Shown piece after piece: positions 53,830 to 64,000 of a stretch of 64,000 bases of DNA. The notes beneath the pieces are model-generated. The model ran no database searches and had not been told where the DNA came from. It saw nothing but the letters and a program-made list of their open reading frames with translations. A program made the translations under genes and the position numbers. The stretch is from Oreocharis arfaki (lineage: Eukaryota > Chordata > Aves > Passeriformes > Paramythiidae). Where the stretch lies: NCBI GenBank assembly GCA_013398015.1, contig VZRR01012727.1, positions 1,093,901 through 1,157,900 on the forward strand, in the 5' to 3' direction. Numbering within the stretch: position 1 is the stretch's first letter; each line of letters starts with the position of its first letter.

Positions 53830-54110
53830 CTTTATCAGACCTTCTCATTAGATGGCTCAATCTACTGCAGAATTATCTTTAAGCAGCTGCTGCACAGACT
53901 GAGGGAGCTCTTCATCGCAGGATTTCAAACACTTTGCTTAATCATCTCTCGTAATGAGTGCTTAATGATGGAAGAGGGAAGCAGAGAGGCATTCATATTC
54001 TATTTCCTCTTTGAAATAGTTTCACCTGACCTTTGCTAAATGACCCTCAGATTAAGTTCCTAATAACTTCTAATTAACGCTTTCCACATGCTGCTCTACA
54101 TAGGAAATCT
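53830..54110. promoter_or_regulatory. Possible conserved non-coding element
   Basis: The segment has a dense run of homeodomain-type cores (for example 'cttaatca' near 53937, 'cttaatgatgg' near 53961 and 'ctaattaac' at 54070), mixed with 'cagctgctg' and AP-1-like words. It has no simple repeats and no coding signal. The texture resembles vertebrate developmental enhancers. This is pattern impression only; conservation was not tested. Confidence 0.2.
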
Positions 54111-57100
54111 GATGTCTTACTCCTTTCCAATACCCAGAAATTATTGTATTCACTCACAATTGTGACGTGATCTTGACATCAGCAGTGTCTGTGTGGACAT
54201 CCCGAATTTATTTTATTTAAGACGTGCAATACAAATGCAAAATACAACTCTAGAAAAAATGGATTTAGAAATTGGTGCTAGATGTACAAAGTGTATTTAA
54301 AATATGCTTTTCTATGACAGACTAATTTTTAGCAGATTTTTGTTGGAGAGTATTAAAGGTTATTATGAATGAGTCACACTGCAAAATCTGTAGAGATAAA
54401 TCTCATGCTGTCTTTCATAATCATTGCATGTTGAGTTTAAAAAAATGCATTTTTTACACTGGCAAAGCCTTTATCAGTAGTAATGTTGTTTATTGTACAA
54501 TCATAATCCTAATTTTGTGTGGATTTTACATCTAAAAGTAGGTAACTGGAATAGGAAATTTCTTTTCCAAGATTTAAGGAAGAGATAGTTATATCTGAAT
54601 ATAAAATAGGCTTTTCACTAAAATTATTCTATGTGGGTGCAAGCATTCCCTTTATTAACAGGCAAATCTATGATTTCATTTAGTCTGACTTTCAGCTGTT
54701 TCTGATGAATCTTTTATTCTAAAATCCATTATATATGTAGGTAGTGGAGGACTGAGATGTAGTGATAGATCATTTTCCCGAGGTTAGAGGAGCAGTGACA
54801 TGCAAAAGCCCTCTAAGCACAAACTGAGGCTTTGGGCAAGAGAAATGCAACCTGACTTAATAAATTTGAAAGTGTGAGCTGCAACAAATTGACTCTCATA
54901 AAATGTGAATGGAGAAGGACTTAGAAGTGGAATTTGGAGCATAGTGAGAGATTTTACAGAAATTCCTTCCTACAGTTCAGGCATTAGGAGATTATAGTGC
55001 ATGCCACAAGGAGCTGGCAAGTTTGATGGCTTTGGGATATTTCGTAATAAATGGTGTTACAAAATGGTACCACTACAATTCAGAGACAGTTACAGTGAGG
55101 CAATGGTTACCTTTTTTTGTAATATTTACAGGATGCATTTATTCACCAAAATACTAACATTTCTGTATGGAATTACAAGTGACCTACTACTGAGATGTTT
55201 CTCCATGTGCTAAAAATATTTTTGAATTTTTTTACATTTATTTTAGCACTGACTTCACAATTCTTACCTAAATGCAGCACTACTTTGAGAGTTCAGAGCC
55301 CCCCAGTGCTCACAGCACCAGTAACATTTATAGCTCATTGGACTATGAATGGCAAACTGCTCAAACGCTTCCTTTTCTATTACAAAATTATCAATATTTT
55401 AACAGTGCTCTGAAGTGTGTGTGCCAGCAGTATCACAATTCACACCGTTCCAGCAGGAAGCTGGTGTGTTCCTTGCATGGCAGTAATGAACAGATGGCAG
55501 ACTCTGCAACAAAGTGCTGACTTCAGACTTTGATCAAACAACTCCTTTCCACCACTTGTCAATTGCTGGGATTTTTTGAATTGTGATCAACATGCTTTAG
55601 GAGCTGAGTGGAGTCATTTAAACCTTAGACTAAGGCAAGTGTGAGTTACTTTCTTGTTCTGTGTTCTGCATTGTCACTTTTTTTCTGAAAGTGAGGAGTT
55701 AATCTGTTGGAAGTCATGATTGGAGTAGGAGGGAGCTGTGCATCCAGGCAAGAAAATATCTCTTTTTATATGTGTATTCAGAAAGTCAATGATTTAAAAT
55801 ACACAACTCTCACATGAGCTCGCACTGAAGTGATTGTCCAGGACAAGTTCTGAGTGTATTCCAGACTTCCTGTTCTATCCCAAAGATACAATTTATGTTT
55901 TCTCATCCCAGGAGTATTGAAGCACAAGTTGTGGGTTGTTCACTTTTTCCAATGTCACCAGTCTCTGTAAAATTTTACGTCATTGCAACAAAATTGTCTC
56001 ATTTACACTGGATATCTTCTCTGCCTTTTCTAGGGTTAGTAATGGTTCATTTTGGAGGAAGTTATCCCGTGTCTCCTATGTTACCTATAACGAAGTTTCC
56101 ATTCCCACAACTTGCCAGAGGATGTCTGGTTCTTCCTGCTTTTATTTCAAAGGCAGCACACAGAGAAACTGGGACTGGTTTTGCCTTTGTGGCACTGCCA
56201 CGGCAGTTGTTATAAATCTGCACTGCCTTGGCTTACTTTATCAAGTATCTGCACACAATATGCTAATTTTTATTTCTCTTTTTTCTGCACACAGTGATTT
56301 GTTGGCTAGGTATTAATTGTTTAGCTGGTTTTTGCTTCTGATTATTGTAGCTTCACATTTCATGCAGCTTCAGGTGGAACCCTTTGAGCAGTGAAATGTG
56401 GTTTAATGTCTGTCCCATTAGAAAAACTAAAGAGCTTGACATGCTGTGTCCAGTCCTATTTCTAGGCAGTACAAGCTAAACTGGTGCACTCTGATTCTTG
56501 CAGCCTGGGGATTAAAAATCTGTGTAATTCTGCTGGGATATGCATGCATAGGCCCATGTGAAGAGGAACAGATATTCTTTCTAGAGGAGGATTCTTCCTC
56601 AAATTTCATGACAAATAAGTTATGATAACACCTTCAAATGTCAAAACACCTATTGAAGATATGAAAGAACTCAGATGTCTTCAAAGCAATTGTGATAATC
56701 TTTTTTAAATATCAGCAAAATCCATTTCTCCTTAACTGTGTTTTGGGAATGGTTCATTAAATGCCAATGTGTATGTATTAAGAGGATCTACCAGAAATAC
56801 TGTTATGGAAATATTCACAAAATCTGCTCCCTAGGCAAAAATCCTAATAGTGGGAATGCCTTTAGGTTTGACTAGACTGGTCACCATAAACAAATTCAGT
56901 TCCAAATAATAATGAAAATTTCCAAATTTTCACTTAAAGCTGTTCATCATTTGTTGCTCAGGTAGGTCATTAGCAAAATCAAATCCCAGGCATCAGGTTT
57001 AAAAAAAAAGGGATTTCTGAGTCTGACTCAGAGACAGAAAATCTGTGACCTTTGAAGTCTTCAATTACTTCCTAGAACCTGAATTTTCACCTCTGAATTT

Positions 57101-57671
57101 CTTTACTGAGCTTACTAAAGAACTTAGAGCAATCCCTCAGCTAAAGGTCACGGTGTTGTGTGGTGTTACCTGGGGTTTTATTATTTCCTCATAAACTATG
57201 ACATTTATAAAATGTCAGCAGCTGAAGAAATCAGGGCTATATGAACATGGAGGAAGAGTTAAAAAAAAAACTTGTTTACTTTGGCAATTCCATCAGTGGT
57301 GGTTCAGAGCTATGAATGTAATCAAAACAAATAATATTGTTTACAGATATTATTAATTATTGTCCTGGCTTGCCAGATGTTCGTGTTGTTACACATAGGA
57401 ATAAAAATTCAGTCATATCATACTTTAGTAGAGTGATTGTGCTGTTTTCAGTGACCCCAGAAAGCTCTCTTCTGTCCAAACTAACAGTACATTCCACTTT
57501 CTCATCCCAGCCAGGGGTGATCCACACTCAGGTAACTCAGTAGGAGAAAAGTAGATCTTTCTCATATTCAGATAAACCAGAGATTATTTTGGGGTAAAAG
57601 AGTGATAGTCATAGTGACAGATGTAAATAATGGAGCTAGCAGGAGGCAGTTCGTGAGATGATTAAAAAGGG

Positions 57672-57755
57672 GCAGCAGAGGAGCAAAGTGAGCAGCACCC
57701 CTGACTGCAGCAAGCTGCTTTCTCTTCTTCCCGCTGTCATCTGCTCCTCTGCTGC
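57672..57755. repeat. 14-bp inverted repeat with 56-base loop
   Basis: 'gcagcagaggagca' (57672-57685) is the exact reverse complement of 'tgctcctctgctgc' (57742-57755). The surrounding stretch is richer in G and C than the neighbourhood, with many CTG/CAG-like triplets, so part of the match may come from composition. Confidence 0.75.
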
Positions 57756-60186
57756 TCTCACTCCGCTGCCCCTTCAGCCTTGATTGCCCAGTGACCCTCC
57801 ATCCCAAAGGCCAATTTAAGTTCCTGCGAGGTGAAACAGAACCCTCCTGTTTGCTAATCTCTATGCACAGGCATGAAGTGATCACACACTGTGATACCCG
57901 TGGGTGCTTGAGACCAAATCCACCAGTATGAAGTGATGGAAATCCTCTGTCTTCAGTTTTATGTATTTATTGCTTATTTTGATTTACAGCAAGATTGGAA
58001 TTGGCTCAGGTATTAGCCTGTAACTGGTTTTCCTACTTCATCGTGGTTAATTTAACACTAATGCTTGACTGCCCATCCTCTAACCCCTGATAAATACCTA
58101 CTGAAATCAGAAGGATAGAGAAAAAAAATCTCTATTTTTCTTTCTAATTTTTACAATCAGTGTTTAGTCACTGCAGCGAGTCAGGGAAAGGAACAGCAGC
58201 TGTTACATACATCCATACTCCTTAATTCTGGATTCTAGCTGGATGCACGGTCTGCATGCCTGGAGCAAGGCACGAGGATAAAAGGTTTTGGTTAGAACCA
58301 GGCAGAGACTTGGGCACAGCTGAGGGGAAGCTCCTGACAAGAAAGATTTACATCTCCCCGAAACTATTGATTTTCATGTTCTTCTGTTGGAGTTACAAGA
58401 GAAATCCGGCAGCCCCGCTGAGAGCAGGTACACACCTTCCCTCAGGTGTGTTTCAAGTCAGGCAGGAGGAGACACAGTCCTGGGGCATCTGATTGAAATT
58501 TTGGAAAGAGATTTGTAATCTGATTGAGAATCAAGAGTTTCTAGTGGCCTTTACCAGAAGCTGATTAGCAATTAGGAGACAAAGTGGATAAAAAAGGTGG
58601 AAAGGGGACAAAAGCGTAGCTGATAGTATGGAGAAGTAATTGAAAAGTAGAGAAGTGGAAATGGTGGGGGGTTACAGGTATCCCACAGGGCATATGTGGC
58701 AACTGTCTGACCATGGTTCAGCTGGTAGAGATGGCAGTAACACAGACAACCAGCCAGGATTAGCCTTACTGGAGCATCTGGAGTCCCTTTGGCACCGGGG
58801 ATTTGGTGGGCTGGAGAATATCACCCATTGTGCCTGGGGCCCAGTTCTCACAAAATGGCAGCCAGTTCATCAGGGTTGATGTCACAGTTACAGCTGAATA
58901 TCCCAAGGAGTTGTGATACATCTTCAAACAAAAGTTTTGTTTTATACGTAGGATTCTTTCGTCACCTACAATAGTAACTAGAAAAAATTCAGACCTTAGG
59001 CTTACCCTCCGGTGAAGTTTTTGTTGACTGGTTTGTTACTTGAACTCCAAAACATTTTTCTGCTCACATATGTTTATTATGCAAAATATATGAGCAGGTT
59101 CCTTCTGCTCTCCCCCTTCTCCCACAAGCTATCACACAGATCAACAAAACAAAAAGCCCTTGAAATATATCTATTTTCAGTTAAAATCAGACCTGTACCT
59201 TACACACCGCGGTGTAACTGATACTTCAGTTGCATCAATGCAAATTAACATCTCTGTGGACATTCACGTCTATTTCTGGGTATTACTATGTTGTATGTAA
59301 TTAAAGTGTTATTTGACATTAAATAAAAAGTGGAAAATACATTCCAACATTTTAGAGCATTGATCAGTTTATACCTAACTTCAGGCTTTCTGATGTATTA
59401 CAAATAATAAGCATAAATAATGTGTGAATTATGAGATCACAATGGAAAATAGTGCTGACCATGACAAGAGGAAGGAGCATGAGTAAGTCATCAGTGAAGA
59501 GAGGGCTGGGAAGGGATGGGATCTATTTCAAAAAATATCATACATATGTTTGTCCACATCCAGACTTGTCCTCTTGACTCCTCTTATTGTCAGTGGAGAG
59601 AAACATGGCAGAGATTTACTCTTTTTTCTAAAATTGGTATCTAAACTAGGATGCTCTTTGTCTTTTTAAAATGTGTTGATTATTCCATCTGCCAGCTAAA
59701 ACTGATAACTTGCATTGAGAAGCTGATCCAGGTGTGTGGTTCCTGAAAGACACATGAACCAGAATAAAACAGACTCAGTTATCTGTTGATGGTGAAAGAC
59801 AACTCAACATTCTCCAGGAAATGTGGGCTTCGTTTTCTTCACACTTTGCTAATTCAACAGACTTGTGGCTGCAATTTGGTGATTTGGTGCCCCCTAAATT
59901 GCATTTTATGGCTTTCATCACTTTGGAGATCTTTTTCTTTTTTTAGGAAGTGAGATTCTAATCTCATCATCAGTGTAAAATCCTTGGAATTAGAGTTGCA
60001 CAAGTAAGCAAACAGGGTGTGAGCAGAGAGTATCGGCTTTCAACACTTGGGTTGATTATGGAACTATGCTCCGTCTGCTGTCATGAGATATTGAGACAAG
60101 CATGGATTTTGCTAAGATACTGATGAGGATGGAGTAGTTTTGCACCTTTCCCCAAATATACCTATTTTTTTGTGTGTTTAATGCAG

Positions 60187-60285
60187 TGGGCATACTGGTC
60201 TTTGCGACCAGTTTTCCATGGTTTCTGCTAAGTGCATTAGTTCTTTCACTCGTTACAGCATTCTCACTTCTTGTCCTTGAAACGG
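60187..60285 (+). CDS. Candidate internal exon encoding one transmembrane helix (unrecognised gene)
   Basis: This is a possible 99-nt exon. Seen in the sequence: a pyrimidine-rich run ending in 'tgtgtgtttaatgcag' just before 60187 makes a good splice acceptor, and 'acgg|gtaagg' at 60282-60291 makes a good donor. Between them the frame is open for 32 complete codons, with two bases left at the start and one at the end, giving a symmetrical phase 1-1 exon. The peptide starts GILVFATSFPWFLLSALVLS and ends TAFSLLVLETG, a continuous hydrophobic run long enough to cross a membrane once, closed by an acidic residue. Symmetrical exons holding a single membrane helix are common in receptor genes, but the closing acidic motif could also belong to a multi-pass transporter. 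I do not recognise the protein, no neighbouring exons are evident, and the open frame runs on to 60461, so chance is a real alternative. Confidence 0.2.
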
Positions 60286-63200
60286 GTAAGGCAATTTCAC
60301 CTGCAGAGGAAGCAGGTCCTAGAGAGATAATGTGGCTTTTGAAAGGAGAGTTGATTGTCAGCCATTTCTTTACACCAGTAGATGTGTATAAGAGAGAAAA
60401 TAACTCATCATTTTCAATACAAGAGCAAAGTTCAGAAGTGTTTGAAATAGACAACGTGTGACCATTAAACACGGTGGAAATACTTCAGTATTTATTACTA
60501 ATGTCTATGACCACTCTGAGCCTTTTTTATTAATCTGGTTGTACTATTCTTGAATTTGCAGTTTAGAGATCCTCTTTACTTAGGGTCCAAAGTCCCATAT
60601 AACCTGTGGGACCAAGTGTTGATTTTGTGTTGTGTGATTGACAGCATTCATCACATAGTGCTGGTTTTGCTCTCTGCTTCACAACCTTTAAAACTGGAAA
60701 ATTATATAATCTTCAGCAATTCATGATACTTTAAAGATATCATTTATATCACCAGGTTTAAAGATTCATGACTTGATTCCATAAATCACACTAAAAAGAT
60801 TGGATCACCAAGTCAGCCCTTGTCAAATGCTCTTTGAACTGAGAATAAAGGGTTAGAAAAATAAAACCTTCATGGCCTCACAAAGAAAAAAATGAATTAA
60901 TATCAGTTCCATGCCTCCAGCTGTACTGTCCCTTCATACCTAGAAGTTGTACACCCGCCTCTGTCAGCACTTTTCCATCTGTGTCCCCTTCTTGCTCATG
61001 CTGCTTCACCTGTGGGCTGAATACTCATGAGCACAGTGTTACAGGACTCTTCTGCTGCAAAGGCAGAAACTTTTTAAAATCTGTTTGTCCAGCTTCTTTA
61101 AAAAATGCAAATAATTATTAGCTTTTTTTAAACTTTGTCAAGTTTCACTGAAATAAGTCACTCTTTCTTTGATTCACCTCGCTGCTTGAATTTGCTAAGA
61201 TAGAGGAAATCATCCCAGATAAATTCAGTGTCACAGAACAACCAGGAAATGACAAAAAAAAAAAATTGAAGTCAAAAGTTCTGGAGCATGAACTATGTTG
61301 TGGGCACAGCCCTTTTCTCAAGACAAGAAACACACCCTCTAAAGTATGAAAAATATGAAAGTCAATATAATAACATAATCATATTTCTATGAAAAAAGAA
61401 TGCAATACCACTTGACTGAATCCAAAGGAGGGTGCAACTGAGATGAAGCAGAGATTGCATAAGCTAAATCTCCAGACAGCTAGAAGGTCTAGCTAAGATG
61501 CAGCTTGGTAATGGAAGTGGGAAAGGGAGGTAATAGTAGGCAGCCAGCTGAACACTTTCAGTCAGACTCACTTTCTCCCACAACATCATAAGCTTGATAT
61601 GATTAAAGGAAATGAAAGCTGAAGTTTGGCTTTCAACAATGTGCAAAAAGAGGATATGTATGAAAAGTTGAAACCTTTTACAGAGCCCTGCACTTCCCCC
61701 TGCCCTCTACAAAGGTAAGTTGGGAATATTTCTTATTTGATTTTCATTAATCAAAGACACTGTTTGCCTCTCTTCCAGGCTGGTAATTGAATCATGCTGT
61801 CTGTCTCGCAGCTACAAAATACTGTTACCACAGGCTCAGAGGAGATGCAGATGAGATCAGCACAGGTCAAGGTAGTCATGGGTTTGAATTCTCTTTGTCT
61901 CCCCTCTCCTGCCCCATCACTCCTTGTAGCTTACCCCAAACCTGGGCTACTCTTCTTTGGGCATAGTCTGTGTGATACAGTCTTGGATATAAAAAAACTG
62001 TTTCCAGCCTCTTTTTTGCTGTTGTATCAATTATTAATTATTATATAATTTGTATTATGTCAATGCTGTTACAACAATCATTGATATCATTATATAAATT
62101 ATTTCAAATATGCTTTTTTTCTTTTCCAAACTTGCACAATAGAGACAAATTGAGTGCTTCTTTAAGACAGAGAAGTTCCTCTTGACATCATTCCTTATCT
62201 GTAACCCGCTGCTGACCTGCAGCACACACAAGCCTGTAAAGAACAAATAACAGCATAACACTGATCCTTGTCCCCACAGCAAGGGAAAAATAAACAGCAG
62301 CAGCAAAACCTCAAACCCAGTGACCTATTGTGAATTCAAGTGAAATCGTTTTAGAACTTATGATCCCTCTGTCCTTAGGTGTTCATAGAGGGATGCATTT
62401 GATATATAGCACTGATAAGAGGCTTATTCCATTAAGCTGTAGTGATTCTCGCTTTCATGCATCATTTGACAGAGAAAATGAGAATTTGCAGAAATAATAG
62501 CTAATGTAAAGTATATCATGTCGCAGTGCAGTTAGACAGGTAGGAAATAAAGTTTATGTATTATGTTATAGAGTGCTTTGCACGTTTTATTGTATGTGCA
62601 CAGAGGAGATCTTTTGGAGTTGGTTTTATTCCATACCAAATTTAAAACTGCTGAGAACGCTGGGTTTGGGTCAGGATGTATCCTCTTAACAGACAGTAGG
62701 GTTTCAGTTTCAAATATTCTTACACAAGTCATAAAGGTTAAATTAAAATTGGATGAAGAAAAGGAAAGCTGGAAACAGAAGCATGAGGGAAGTAAAATGG
62801 TAGCTGACTCAAATAACAGTTTCATAGTTCCATTGCCTACCTTATATCTTCAGACACACACAGACACCACCTTAGTGCTCAAGTAATGCTTCTGAGACAT
62901 TTTTTCAGAGCTATTTCAAAAGTTTGTCAAACTCCTTCTCACCCTGCTTGCTGAAGTTCACACTGAAGAGGGATTTCTTTTCTGTGCACTTCTACTTATG
63001 GGAGGATGGCATTGCAAATATCAAGAAAGTGCATTTTAATTAATGCCTTTGATTTCCCAAGGACAGATTGGCAATGGTTAAATCATTTGTTGCACAGCGA
63101 GTTGTGAAAGTCACTTGCAGTGGCAAAACATATCACAGCCTATTAAAATTTCCAAGATTTTTGGACACATCATAAGCTCTAAGGTGGTAAATATTTTATT

Positions 63201-64000
63201 CTTGCTGCACTTTAGTGCACCCATAACTTGATGGCCCTTGTGAGCAATAATCTGAATTGTCTAGAAGAAGAACCATTTACTATTATTTACAGAAAAGGGA
63301 ACAAATAACTTAGGATGTGACTGTTTCTATAAGGAAATAAAGTGACTATGGCAGCTTCTATAATGAAGGAAATCATAAGCACTATTTTAAACTGTGGTGT
63401 TTGCATAGTTGTGCATAAGAAATTAGGGAGGGTGGTGTTAGGAATTTGATCATTTCCCACACTTCAGAAAGGAGATATGAAGGAAAGGAGGGGCAAAAGC
63501 TGCATTCCTTCACACCGTGCACTTAGAGGAAATTTGACAGGATTTTATGAACACCCCTCAAGTATTTTTACTAGTGCTGACAGTTTCCTGGAAACTTTTC
63601 TACTTTTAAAGTGTTTCAGCTGCACCAATAGACAATCAAAACCTGTCCAATTTATTTGAAAATTGATGGCTTTCCCCTCTGCAGCCCGTAAACAGAAGAT
63701 ATAAAGGAGAAAAATCCCCGTAAGAGTATGTGTGTTGGTTCAGTAAGTGGAAAAATATTCTGGGATGTGTGAAACCCAGGTTCATTTCACTGCTCAGTTT
63801 TGTTTCGAGGGAAAAATTATTTTCTAAGGCCATGGAGATAGCACCAAAACAGACAAATTAAGGGGCTCTCCTACATGCACAGGCACTGTGAACAGCCAGC
63901 TTGTGAAAAGCATGTGCTTTTGTCATCAAAATTTAGTTAGAAGCTTCCAATTGATTCTTATTTTTGCCATATATAAAACAATGGAATACTTTGTTACTTC
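60286..64000. other. Non-coding, mostly unique sequence
   Basis: Nothing gene-like was seen after the candidate exon. Notable only are an A-run at 61255-61264 and an AT-rich stretch near 62025-62105. No partner exon for the 60187 segment could be recognised. Confidence 0.5.

Larger units (their letters stand above)
39240..60186. other. Non-coding, mostly unique sequence
   Basis: No supportable gene. The 140-codon plus-strand frame at 49394-49816 and the overlapping 55895-56316 frames have no recognisable domains. The stretch includes the G/T-rich tract, AT islands, the 14-bp inverted repeat and the candidate regulatory segments listed separately. Confidence 0.55.

Noticed and set aside
1..64000. 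CRISPR arrays, operons, tRNA or rRNA genes, known microRNAs
   Set aside because: No regularly spaced repeats of array type and no familiar RNA gene wording were found; the sequence is of vertebrate type.

Overview
The window reads as nuclear DNA from a vertebrate, most likely a bird. The sequence is AT-rich and CpG-poor. No long continuous genes, operons, ribosome-binding sites, tRNA or rRNA genes, or CRISPR arrays are visible. The open frames are short, spread over all six frames and largely end at random, as expected of intergenic or intronic DNA. The best clue to origin is a CR1-type LINE 3' fragment (about 38266-38585), the dominant retroposon of birds and other sauropsids. A second clue is a 1.3-kb segment (about 29886-31200) that I recognise from memory as a dispersed avian, probably passerine, LTR-like repeat. 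The order is an inference; I could not search a database.

Layout. 1-29885 is unique-looking non-coding DNA with short simple repeats, a three-unit 20-bp minisatellite, a pair of 20-bp repeats and two overlapping perfect palindromes. 29886 to about 31200 is the LTR-like repeat, which carries a 63-bp tandem duplication. 31200-38229 is unique sequence with one 177-codon open frame of unknown meaning and a region that looks like a conserved non-coding element. 38230-39239 holds a truncated, internally deleted CR1 and a 67-bp segment from its 5' edge that is repeated 943 bp downstream with one mismatch. 39240-64000 is again mostly unique non-coding DNA. It contains a G/T-rich tract with quadruplex potential, AT-rich islands, several stretches that may be developmental enhancers, and at 60187-60285 one segment with good splice-site context that could be a small exon encoding a membrane-spanning helix.

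No complete protein-coding gene can be supported. The window is best described as a gene desert or a large intron. The low density of recognisable transposons and the clustering of homeodomain-like AT-rich motifs fit a regulatory landscape, but that is inference. The observations most worth following are the 67-bp near-identical duplication and the candidate membrane-helix exon. I found no convincing undescribed biological system.
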